Positions 22,787-34,180 of a DNA stretch of 64,000 bases are shown one piece after another. A program made the position numbers and the translations under genes. Source of the DNA: Petrosia ficiformis. Its lineage: Eukaryota > Porifera > Demospongiae > Haplosclerida > Petrosiidae. Below the pieces are notes generated by a model. The model was not told where the DNA came from. It ran no database searches and saw only the letters and a program-made list of their open reading frames with translations. Every line of letters starts with the position of its first letter. Positions within the stretch are counted from its first letter, which is position 1. Where the stretch lies: NCBI GenBank assembly GCA_947044365.1, contig OX345636.1:40900191-40964190 (forward strand), written 5' to 3'.

Positions 22787-23564
22787 ATGGCAGTACACGG
22801 GAAGATTTCTTACTTTAATTCAAACCAAGAGTCATGGTCCTCCTATACAGAACGATTAGGTTACTACTTTACTGCAAATGATGTCCAAGACGATGATAAG
22901 AAGAAAGCAATCCTATTAACTGTGTGCGGTCCTGCAACATTTGAACTGCTAAAAAGTTTGCTACAACCGAGCACCACAAATGACAAGACTTACTCAGAAA
23001 TTATAAAAGTACTCAGTGATCACTTCAGTCCTGCTCCTTCAGTGATAATGCAACGTTACAAGTTCAATACCCGTACGAGGAAAGACAGTGAATCAGTAGC
23101 TACTTACGTAGCAGAACTCAAACGTTTGGGTGAACATTGTCAATTCGGAGACAAGCTACACGAAATGGTTAGGGATCGTCTCGTATGTGGGGTGAATGAT
23201 ATTCGTATTCAAAACCGCCTATTGCAAGAATCATCGAGTTTAACCTATGAAAAGGCATTTGAGATTTCTCAATCGATAGAATTGGCTGCTAAGAATGCTG
23301 CAGCTCTTCACAGACAAGTTCCTGTACCTGCATTACCAATACAACAGTTAAAGGCACGTCCAAAACGTTTCACTTTCACATGTTATAGATGCGGTGGTAA
23401 TCACCTTGCAAACTCTTGCAGTTTTCAAAAAGCAGAGTGCAGAGCTTGTGGCAAAATTGGTCACATAGCCAAAGTTTGTAAAAGCAAACAGCCCTCCAGA
23501 CAACCACAAGGTGGAACTCTAAAATCATCAAAGAAGCCTAGTGTATACGCACTGACCTCAAAAC
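22787..23564 (+). pseudogene. Gypsy gag with two zinc knuckles, interrupted by a MULE
   Basis: ATG at 22787 follows the primer binding region. The capsid-like part includes FNSNQESWSSYTERLGYYF, KKKAILLTVCGPATFELLKS and VRDRLVCGVNDIRIQNRLL. Two CCHC knuckles follow: CYRCGGNHLANSC and CRACGKIGHIAKVC, both CX2CX4HX4C, for RNA packaging. The frame is broken at 23564 by the Mutator-like element. Joining across the insertion at its 9-bp duplication, gag would end a few codons later, with protease in the -1 frame, the usual Gypsy arrangement. Confidence 0.88.
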
Positions 23565-26500
23565 GGGTAGCACTAAAACACGGAATACGGAATACGGAAT
23601 ACGGAATGGAAACGGAAACAGAAAAAGAAGGTGGAGTTTTACGAGCACATGTGCTGGCTATGGATGTCAATATAGACAGCAATTCCGATAAAGTAAGTTT
23701 TCTAATACTATGTAATTTGCTACTGTATACAGATATTGAAAGAATGAAAGTATTTATGACAATATCTGTTAAGGTATTGCTTTCATTTTTTCATTATACT
23801 GCTTTTATACACTGCAGCTTTCTTGGCTTTAACATATTTGTTTGTATGTTATATATATATATTATAATTATATATACACATAACCTATGTTTTCAGGAGG
23901 AAATAATAACGCTATCATCTGAGTCTGACTCTCCACCCAGTCATGAAAGCTTCAGGTAAACTGTGATATAATAATTTTAATTATATATATGCGAAATATA
24001 TATATACTGTATACCTAACCACATCATATAGTTGCCATTGTAGTATAGCGTATATATTATTATTATTCGTTTGTATTAGGTCTGTGTCTGTGGAGATATC
24101 ATCTGACTCTGATGTATCACCAAGGAAACGAAAGCGAAGGTATTGATTGATTACTCATATCATCTAATTGCTAATGAGATTATTGTTGTAATTAAATAAG
24201 TCTCTAGTTAACACTGTTGAAATTAATATCTCATATCTATATAATTATATATATATAGTCCAATTGGAAAAATTACATTAACACATAGTTGTCATTTATG
24301 TCACCTTCGGGATATTATATCTGTGATAGATGTTTGTGTGGCTTAATATATATAGTGTTGTTTGGTTTTAAATGTGTTGTTTACTTTGTTCATCTTAATG
24401 CAAGATTATTATTTTCTATTATCAGTAGTGGTGAAATGAGAGTGAATACTAGCTCTAAACATTCATATGGGACTACTAAGAATGTTGAACAGGTATATAT
24501 GTGCTAGTACTATAAATCTGATCATACAGATATAATTATTTAAATACTGCATGTATGTGCACGAGTTATTGAATTATCAGCTGCAATACAATTTATTGGT
24601 CTACCATTTAGTCAAGTTTTTCTCAATGTTATATGAAGATATGCATACTTGTATTTGATTAATCAACCTCTTAACTAGGGTTTAAAGAAAACACATCATG
24701 ACTTTTTTTAATTAACAGAGCTTAAACTATAATCCATCATTATATATCTCTTGATACTATGCAGGTTGAACTATCCTCAATATCATCTTCTACTGAGAGT
24801 GAAATCCACTCACTTGAGTAAGTAAAATAGTGTTGTTGTAATATATAGCTCATTAAATTTTATGTGTAGTAGTTTGTATATTTGTTCTTTGCCGCTGACT
24901 ATATAATATTTATTTCTTACAGAAGTGAAGAGGAAGAAGACCTGTACTATCATGGTGACCAACTGCTTCCTGTCTTTGAATGGTTGTCCTGTACAACTGA
25001 ACGCAGGTATACAGTGGAGGAAATATGTTCACTTCTAATGGATCCCAACCTGTCGTCTTCTTCGAAGATTGCTCATGCTCATCCAGTTTTAATCTCAGAC
25101 AATGTCGCATTTATAATAGATACAAGAAAGCTGAAGCACAAAGATGATGTTAAGAGTGATGACATGGGGGTGTGGATTAACAATCGAGTAGATGTCACCA
25201 ACTTTCGTTATCATAAGGCTAATAGAAAGGTAACTCGAAGCAAGGAAGGCTATGCCCTGAAACGTGTCTACTACAAACATGGGCAGTCGGTGGATCTTCG
25301 AAAGATTGTTTCTTCTATTAAAGGTAACTTAAAGTATTATCATTTTATGTCAATTGCATAACACTTTTCAATACTCTGTAGATCCTTCTGGTAACTCCCT
25401 TCCATTTGTACATGTTGTGTATAAATTCAAGAATGGCAAGCCCCACGTTGTTGAACTTGTTCCACATGGAAATTCTAAGCAAGACAGACCTTATGTGAGA
25501 ACAGCAGCAAGCACTGTTCAAGACATGAAAAAAGAGGCTATTGTAAGCAAGCCAAAACAAGTTGTTGAAACTGTGTATTGTGAAAAAGGTGGAGTTCTTG
25601 GTGCAAGAAGTCTAGGTGAATTGCCTCGTGATCGCAAACAAATCCAAAACATTCGACATATGCAAAAAGCAGACACAGAATACATGAAAGGAGGAAAAGA
25701 TGAACTGTTTGTTGCTATTGAACAATGTAAGATGTCTGAAGGTAATGAGCGTTTTGTTCAAGATGTGAAAGCTGCTCCGCTGCCAATGGCCGTCTTGGCA
25801 TTCAACTGGCAGATTGATGACCTTGCACGATTCTGTACATGTCCTGACAACTTCACTATTTTGGGTGTTGACCCCACATTTAATCTAGGATCTTTTTATG
25901 TCACTGTGACAACATACAGCCACCTACTCCTAGAGAGAAAAAATAATAACTACCGGCCACCTGTATTTATTGGTCCAATGTTGGTCCATCAAACCAAAGA
26001 CTATGCTGCTTATAGCTATTTCTTCAGCACTTTGATAGACCTGAATAAGAATCTCCGAAATTTATGTGCATTTGGCACTGATGGAGAGAAGAACTTATCT
26101 GATGCACTTTCACGTCACTTTCCTTTTGCAGCACATGTTCGTTGCTTTAGACATCTTCGTCGAAATATTGAAGATCATCTATCTGACAAGAAGATACCTA
26201 AAAATGTCGGTAATGAATATATCCAACAGATATTTGGCTACCGAGTGGATGATGTGTATCATGAAGGTCTGGTAGACTGCTATACACCATCAGAATTCCA
26301 TGAGAAACTTCTCAACCTCAAAGCAAGTTGGGATGAGAGGGAGAAGAATTGCTTTAAAGTCCCATTGTACAAACCTGGTTTTCACACCTGGTTCACAAAA
26401 TATAAGTCCCAAGTTTTTGCTGAATGTACACTGAGACAGCTTCGTGAGGATGTAGGCCTAGGCTCCCCTCCTCAGCCATTCTACACCAATGCTAATGAAT

Positions 26501-28314
26501 CTGCCAATAATGCCATCAAAGTGAAGGTAGATTTTAAAAAATCTGAGTGGCCCTTGTTCAACAAAAAGATGATAGACTTTGCAAATGGTCAAATGATTGA
26601 AGTAGAGCGAGCTGTTGTTGGATTAGGAGAGTATAGAATCCACAATGAATACGAAATCTTTTATGTGTCAATTCACAGATGGCAACGCATGAACTCAGAA
26701 AGTCGAAAACAGCATTTGAAACGGTTCCTCTCAGCTAGAGTACACCCCAGTAGATGCAGTAGTGGTAATGATGTTCAATCAAGTACCACTTCATTATTTG
26801 CCTCAAATACATGTACTAACAGTATAGGGGGTGAAGTGTTGTCAGTAAGTTTAGATGAGGCAATTGCTCTTCTAAAAATCCCACCAGCATCCCTAGAGGG
26901 GATATGGTTGAAAGCGAAACAACTTGTTCAATCACCTGAAGACATTCAGAAAGCTCCAGGCAATTCTGAAGCAAGAATGGTTAAAAGTACCTCCGGTGGC
27001 CTACCTCACTATGTTTGCCTAAAAAAAGGTCGTTGTGTATGTGATCAAAACTGTCCCCACTTCAAATCAATTGGGTTGTGTTCACATTCTGTAGCAGTAG
27101 CTGAGATTATGGGAAGCCTTCAATCAACTTTGGCTGCTATATCACGACAAAAAAATATCAGTCTCACAAAATTGGCACAACACAGCTTACCCTCTGGTGC
27201 TGGTCAAAAGAATGGCAAGGCAATACGGAAAAAGAAAACAGGGAAGGTCCAAAGTGTTTCAGATGTACTTCGACTTCCTTTGGAAGTAACTGTCCCAATC
27301 ACCACCCCTTGTTCCGTAGATTATATACCACCTTTACCTCCTCCTCTAATTTCTATCCAAGATACTGTTGTCCTTTCTCAAAGTGGTGCACAACAACCAC
27401 CCAGTGGTATACAATCAGGTTTCCCAAGTACATCACAGTCGCCATTTGGTATATCTCATCCAGGTACACCTATTAATCCAATAGCCTCTCCTCTTAACCC
27501 CCCAAGCCAGTTTATGTCTTCATCTTTACCATCACCAATATTTCCAGCCCCTGTGTCAGAATTCACCTTGATCTTTCTACATGGGAATATCAGAGTGTGT
27601 GCTGGCTGCCATCAACCTTTCCCAAAGCAGGGGAATAGGTTTGCTGATCCACCCTTTAATATTGCTGTTCGACACCAAGAAGACAGAAAGTTTATTAGCC
27701 CTGTTACCAGTGAGCGAATGACAAAGTATGGGAATGCATACTATCACGTTTACCTAAATTGTATTCATGCCAAATGGCCAGACTTCGAGCCGTTGAGTCT
27801 TGTAGTTCCGAATGAACTGCATCAAAAGTTGCTTATAAGCCATAAACAATTGTTACTACAAAACTTTGCCATACAGCTGTAAAGCCCTTTGTTAAATGTT
27901 GTATTTGTGTTTATGTTGTGTTTATGTTGAGTTTATGAAGAATTCAGAGTTGAGTTATTACTATTATAATTATATAATGTTGTATTTTAATCATGTTTAT
28001 GTTGTGTTTATGAAGAACTGGGAGTTGAAAAATGCCATAATAATTTATATGGGCAACGGGAATTTTTTGAATGCCACACCCACATCACAGTATGGCGCAT
28101 GGCATGCAGTCATTATGGACGAGACTAAGCTTAGCGGCATGTCTAGTATGATAGTATCATTGATTTTAATTCTATAAGGACTGTGAAGCGGGTTGTTCTG
28201 ATATCTGCTGAGTAAGCTGCAGGTGTTGGTTGCTCAGGAATCTGTAAGTGGACAGTTTTGTGTGTATTCCGTTTTCCGCATTCCGTTTCCGTATTCCGTG
28301 TTTTAGTGCTACCC
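23565..28314 (+). mobile_element. autonomous Mutator-like element (MULE) nested in the Gypsy element
   Basis: The ends are inverted repeats starting GGGTAGCACTAAAACACGGA, identical over about 28 bp, then diverging into ACGGAAT-type short repeats. An exact 9-bp duplication CCTCAAAAC lies at 23556-23564 and 28315-28323, diagnostic of Mutator-superfamily insertion. The element is 4750 bp and encodes one spliced transposase gene on the same strand as gag. The host gag/pol is rejoined cleanly if the element is removed. Confidence 0.93.
23606..27882 (+). CDS. Mutator-like transposase with SWIM zinc finger, seven exons, intact
   Basis: Exons 23606-23692, 23897-23955, 24080-24139, 24426-24492, 24765-24817, 24923-25323 and 25382-27882 all have GT/AG borders and consistent phases, totalling 3228 nt (1075 aa plus TAA). 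The ATG lies only ~40 bp inside the left TIR. The N-terminus is acidic/Ser-rich with three SUMO-interaction-like cores (EEIITLSSESDS, VSVEISSDSD, VELSSISSSTESE) and a basic PRKRKR stretch. The catalytic domain has ILGVDPTFNLGSF (first Asp), CAFGTDGEKNL (second Asp) and HVRCFRHLRRNIEDHL; the Glu probably lies in the NANESANNAIK region. The SWIM finger is CVCDQNCPHFKSIGLCSHS (CXCXnCXH). A Pro/Ser-rich linker and a Cys-containing C-terminal segment (VCAGCHQPF) follow. It cuts and inserts the element. No lesion found, so activity is possible. Confidence 0.9.
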
Positions 28315-28315
28315 C

Positions 28316-31300
28316 CTCAAAACCCACCTCTACATATTAACCCCTGTACCCTCACCCCCTCCCAAAGGGCTGGATAATAATTATACCCTGTTTACTCTTC
28401 CTGGAAAACCCAAATCTTTAATTATTACAGTTAATGTGAATGGAACTGATATTTCAATGGAGTTGGACACGGGAGCATCATTATCAGTTATAAGTGAGCA
28501 AACCTTCCAGTCTATTGCAAGTCCAACAGATAAGTTACAACCAACTGATATTACACTTACTACTTACACTGGTCAAAGTCTCAGTATTCTAGGTACTTAT
28601 GATGTACAAGTGTGCTACCAGTCCCAAGTACACACCCTGCAATTAGTCGTAGTGCAAGGTCAAGGTCCAAGCTTATTTGGTAGAAATTGGCTGGAAAAGA
28701 TCAAACTAGATTGGAACTCAATTCACACCCTTCAGAACATATCGGTATCACCATTATTGGATAAATATGCACCTTTGTTTGCTGACAAATTGGGATTACT
28801 TCGAAGTGCCACTGCTAAGTTATACGTTGACCCTCAAGCTACTCCCAAATATTTCAGAGCTAGACCAGTACCATATCGTCTCAAAGAAAAAGTAGAAATC
28901 GAACTTGATCGACTACAAAATTTAGGTATCATTTCTCCTGTTCAACACGCTGAGTGGGCTAACTCCAATTGTTCCTATTATGAAAAGAGATGGCAACATA
29001 CGCCTCTGTGGCGATTATAAAGTTACAGTTAACCAATCCCTCACTCCAGATAGCTACCCACTTCCTCGTTTAGAAGATATTTTTGCTGCATTACAAAATG
29101 GTAAATTGTTTACTAAACTGGACCTAAGTCAAGCATACCAGCAGTTACCCTTAGATGAAGATTCAAAGAAATTCACAACAATCAATACACACAAAGGACT
29201 ATTTCAGTACAACCGTCTACCATTTGGTATTTCCACTGCCCCAAGCATATTTCAAAGACTTATGGAAAACTTGTTGCGTGACCTACCAAATGTATGTGTC
29301 TACATAGATGACATCTTAATCTCAGGCAAGAATGAAGCAGATCATCTACATAACCTAGAACAAGTCTTAGCACGCCTGACATCAGCTGGTATCACCCTAA
29401 AGCATTCAAAATGTATTTTTGCCACAACTTCAGTGGAATACCTAGGGCACATAATCGACAGTAATGACTTCATCCATCACCAACAAAAGTACAAGCTATT
29501 CAAGAAGCACCCGCTCCTACAAATGTAACGGAACTAAGAGCATTTTTAGGACTTGTTAACTACTACCACAAATTCCTGCCAAATGTGTCAGATGTTTTGG
29601 CTCCTCTTCATTCATTGTTATGTAAAGGTATAAAGTGGACATGGACAGATCCACAACAAACTGCCTTTGATGAAGTTAAACAACTGTTGCAATCATCTTC
29701 ACTATTAGTACATTACGACAGTGAGAAACCCCTCTTTTTATATTGTGACGCCTCTCCATACGGAGTTGGAGCCATTTTAACTCACAAAATGCCATACAAC
29801 ACAGAAAAACCAATAACTTTTGCCTCTCGTACCCTCTCACCAGCAGAACGTAATTACTCTCAGTTAGAAAAAGAAGCACTAGCAATCATTTTTGGTGTCA
29901 AACGTTTCCACCAATATTTATATGGTACTCATTTTACTCTTTATTCAGATCATAAGCCCCTGGAACGTATTTTCAGTGAATCTCATGCAACACCATCTAT
30001 GGCTTCAGCAAGAATTCAACGCTGGGCCTTAACATTAGCTGCTTACCAGTACACAATCAAATATAAGCCAGGTAAAAATATGTCAACTGCAGATGCCCTC
30101 AGCAGACTTCCACTTAAACATTCCTTTTCCGATTCTGAAGTTCCAATGCCAGGCGATCTTATTCACCTCCTAAATCATTTAGAAGAGTCCATTGTTACTG
30201 CTGCACAAATAAAAGATTGGACAGACAAAGATCCTCTCTTATCTCGTGTAAGAAAACTAGTAGAAAATGGATGGAATATTACTGAACCTACACCAGACCT
30301 CACTCCTTTTCACAACAGGCATACTGAACTTAGTGTTTTAGACGGATGTTTATTGTTAGGCTGTCGAGTCATTATACCCACTGTTGCTCGTAAGACCATT
30401 CTAGATCAACTTCACCAAACTCACCCTGGAATTACGAAAATGAAAATGTTAGCCCGTTCATATGTGTGGTGGCCAGGTATTGATTCTGATATTCAAAGAA
30501 AAGTACAACATTGTAACACCTGCCAGCTAAACCGTTCTGTTCCATCAAAAGCTCCTCTTCACCTTTGGGAATTCCCACGAAAGCCATGGAGTCGTGTTCA
30601 CATAGATCACGCAGGCCCATTTTTAGATAAATTGTTCCTCGTATTGATTGATGCTCATTCAAAATGGCTTGAAGTGCACATTGTTAACTCAACATCATCG
30701 GAAGTTACTATTCATAAACTACAGCAAATATTTTCAACTCATGGACTTCCAGAGCAACTAGTTTCTGACAATGGTACTGCATTTACCAGTCACGAATTTC
30801 AATCATTTATGAAACAATGTGGTATACAACATATTCGTACCTCACCTTATCATCCCAGCTCAAATGGCCTTGCCGAAAGAGCTGTCCAAACATTTAAGTC
30901 AGCACTAAAGAAATTGGAAGGAAATGTTAGCTCTCGTTTGATACAGTTTTTAGCTCGTTACCGTGTAACACCACATTCAACCACTGAAGCATCACCTGTT
31001 GAATTACTAATGGGAAGAAAATTACGAACCACATTAGACCTCATTCATCCTGATATGTCTCGTAAAGTATCCAGTAAACAAACTGATTATAAGTCTACTA
31101 AACCACTACGTCAATTCAGTATTGGACAAGAAGTTTTTGCTCGTAATTACAGAGGAAGTTCTACTTGGATTCCAGCACAAGTAGTTGAAATAATTGGACC
31201 AGTTTCTTACAAAGTACAGATTGCACCAAATTTAATTTTACGCCGACACATTGATCAATTACGTGTTCGTCAGTGAAGATAATACTACTGATACTCAACA

Positions 31301-31481
31301 AGATGTTGATAATATTGATAATTGGAACTTTCCAACTGCTACTAATAGTAACACTGTTAATACTCCAACATGCACTACTCAAATCAACCCTACACCTAAT
31401 CCTGTAATTACAGTACGTCGTTCTACTAGACCACGTAGACCTGTGGATAAATATGGACCCTTTGTCTCTAATATTTCTTAG
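28316..31481 (+). pseudogene. Gypsy pol (protease, RT, RNase H, integrase) with frameshifts
   Basis: Protease: MELDTGASLSVIS. RT: LDLSQAYQQLPLDE, FNQRLPFG-like block RLPFGISTAPSIFQRLM, and the catalytic box VCVYIDDILISG. RNase H: LYCDASPYGVGAILTH and SDHKPLERIF. Integrase: HHCC zinc region (HPGITKMKML...CNTCQ), core Asp in IDHAGPF, VSDNGTAFTS, and Glu in YHPSSNGLAERAVQ, ending with RRSTRPRRPVDKYGPF. Three single-base frame breaks are visible: near 28961 (before the RT core), near 29480 (end of RT, before AFLGLVNYYHKFLP) and near 31270 (integrase tail). With gag also interrupted, the copy cannot be autonomous. Confidence 0.9.
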
Positions 31482-31496
31482 CTAGGTGAGGGAGAG

Positions 31497-31744
31497 TGTG
31501 ATAATTGTATATGTTATTTCATTATTATTATTAATTTCCTGTAAACCTTACAAGTGTTATGTTATATATAGTTCAGTCATTTTTAATTATAGTTAGTTGT
31601 ATGGTCAGTTTCTGTTCAGTTAAGTTCTGTTCTGTTCTGTAATTCACTTTTACTGTTGATCAATAATAGTTCTGAGATTGTGTGATACTGTTCGGGTTGC
31701 TGTTCAGTTGTTGTTTACAGTGCAACACGTGTTCGGTCACAACA
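31497..31744 (+). repeat. 3' LTR (248 bp)
   Basis: Begins TGTGATAATTG directly after the purine-rich tract GGTGAGGGAGAG (31485-31496) and ends TCACAACA, giving the standard TG...CA ends. Immediately followed by GAGGT. Confidence 0.88.
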
Positions 31745-34180
31745 GAGGTGGTAGTTTCTAAGTTGAGAAACTTTAATTTGCTGCTTTGTTATACACAATT
31801 CTACCCTGATTTAAAGGTACATTATACTCAATATTTAATGTAGTTATCATCAAGCTGTGTAATGCATTAGCACATTAGACAATAGTATCTATAGTGATCA
31901 GATCTAAAGATCTTTAATTTGTAAACTAAACGTAAAGTGAAACTAAACAGATTTTTGCTAGGTCCATTGATCCCTAAGTGGATTTCCTTTTAAATGTGCA
32001 TTGTACTGAATAACTCCATTTAATTATGTGTCTCTCCAAGCCCTCTTGTTCTCTTATAATAGACTGGTGACAGTATTTAATAGTGTCAGAAAATAAAGAT
32101 CTTTGGTAGTTTCTGTAATGAAGCTAATGATCTTTCCAAGTTTGTATATTCCAATCATCCCCTCACTGAATTAGCTTTTAAGTGTGCATTATACTGAATA
32201 ATTACATAATGTTTATTCAAACCCTGTTGTTCACGACTCGACTGGTCACAGTATTTAAAGCGACGAAAGCTAAGGATCTTTGACAGTTTCTATATTGCAA
32301 TCATCCCTAACTTGATTACCTTTTAAAGGTACATTATACTGAATAATTATCTTTAATTGTATGTCTCTCCAAGCCCTGTTGTTCTCTGTAAAATGGACTG
32401 GTGACAGTATTTAATAGTGACAGAATAAGGATCTTCGGTAATGAAGCTAAGGATCTTTGCTAGTTTCTATGTTCTCATCAACCCAAACTGGATTTCATTT
32501 TAAAGGTGAATAGTTATATTTAATTGTGTGTCTCTCCAAGCGCAATTAATTGTTCACTGTATAATGGACTGGTAATAACGACAGGACGAAGGATCTTTGG
32601 TAGTTTAAGTAATGAAAGTAAGGATCTTTGCTAGTTTCTATATTGCAATCATCCCTAACTTCATTAGCTTTTAAGTGTGCATTATACTGAATAATTACCT
32701 TTAGTTCTATGTCTCTCCAAGCCCTGTTGTTCATATGTACATGTATAATAGACTTATGACAGTATTTAATAGTGACAGAAATTAATGATTTTTTTTAGTA
32801 ATTTAACTTACAAATCAAAAAAAAAAGATCTTCACTTTTTCCCACCATCCCTAACTTTGTTTTTTTTCAATGGTGCATTATACTATTTAATTGTATGTCT
32901 CTCCAAGCCGTGTCTTTTTCTGTATTTTCGACTGGTAACAATATTTAATAGCAACAGAAGATGAATCTCTGGTAATGAAGCTAAGGATCTTTGCTAGTTT
33001 CTATATTCCAATCATCCATAACTTTGTTAGCTTTTAAGTGTGCATTATATTGAATAATTACATATGTTTCTCCAAGCCTTGTTGTTCACATGTATAATGG
33101 ACTGGTGACAGTAATTAATAGTGATGGAAAGTAAGGATCTTGGGTAATAAAGCTAGGATCTTTGATAGTTTCTACATAATTATTCTAATCAACCCTAACT
33201 TCATTAGCCTTGTTGATAACATGTATAATAGACTGGTGACAGTATTTAATAATTACAGAAAATAAGGATCTTTAGTAATTTAACTTATGAATCCAAAAAG
33301 GGTGCATTATACTATTTCATTGTATGTTTCTCCAAGCCCTGTTGTTTTCTGTACCTTCGACTGGTGATAGTATTTAATAACAACGGAAGATAATGATCTT
33401 TGGTAATGAAGCTAAGGATCTTTGCTAGTTTGTATGTTCCAATCATCCATAACTGGATTTCCTTTTAAAGGTGCACTATAGTGAATAACTCTATTTAATT
33501 GTACGTGTCTCCACGCCCTGTTGTTCACTGTATCTCGACTGGTCACAGTATTTAAAGCGACGCATTTTTGATAATGAAGCCAAGGATCTTTGCTAGCTTT
33601 TATGTTCTAATCATCCCTAATTTGGATTTCATTTTAAAGGTGAATTATACTGAATAACTCCATTTAATTGTATGTGTCTCCAACCCTTAGTGTTCACTGT
33701 ATCTTTGACTGGTGACAGTATTTAATAGTGACGGCACGTAAGGATTTTTGGTAATGAACCTAAGGATCTTTACTAGTTTCTATATTCCAATCATTCTTAA
33801 TGTGAATTTGGTATGTGATACTCAATAATTACATTTAATTACATGTGTTTTCACCTTTTTTTCACCATAAAATAAAAAAACAGAAATTAAGGATCTTTGG
33901 TAGTTAGTTTAAGTAACGAAGATAAGGATCTTTGATCATTTCTATATTCCAATCATGCATAACTTCATTACCTTTTAAGTGTGCATTATACAGAATAGTC
34001 ACATTTAATTTTTGTTGTTCACATGTATATATAATAGACTGGTGACAGTATTTAATAGGATCTTTGCTAGTTTTTATATTCCAATCATGCTTAATGTGAA
34101 TTTGGTATATAATTACATTTAATTGCATGTGTTTCAAGCTCCTTTTTTCACCATATCGTAGACTACTGATATATTATTAA
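31745..34180. repeat. inner-left arm: leader plus ~170-bp tandem array
   Basis: The leader GTAGTTTCTAAGTTGAGAAA is followed by about a dozen degenerate units. GACTGGT-type marks lie near 32063, 32238, 32396, 32566, 32752, 32930, 33100, 33234, 33360, 33539, 33708 and 34038. The right arm (50200-50960) has the same order but about 1.67 kb fewer units, lost between the equivalents of about 32660 and 34320. Confidence 0.8.

Larger units (their letters stand above)
22572..31744 (+). mobile_element. Gypsy-type LTR retrotransposon, interrupted by a MULE
   Basis: 5' LTR 22572-22766, gag, protease-RT-RNase H-integrase, polypurine tract and 3' LTR 31497-31744 are in canonical Ty3/Gypsy order (RNase H before integrase). 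The right arm retains the empty site. GAGGT follows the 3' LTR and also follows TTAATTTC in the empty site, so a 5-bp GAGGT duplication is inferred. Its left copy, with the first ~35 bp of the 5' LTR, is missing. Without the nested MULE the element is about 4.4 kb. Gag resembles K02A2.6-like/Mag-type elements common in invertebrates. Confidence 0.9.

Noticed and set aside
24910..25110. Minus-strand frames under the MULE gene (also at 25095-25280, 25345-25560)
   Set aside because: Shadows of the well-supported plus-strand exons.
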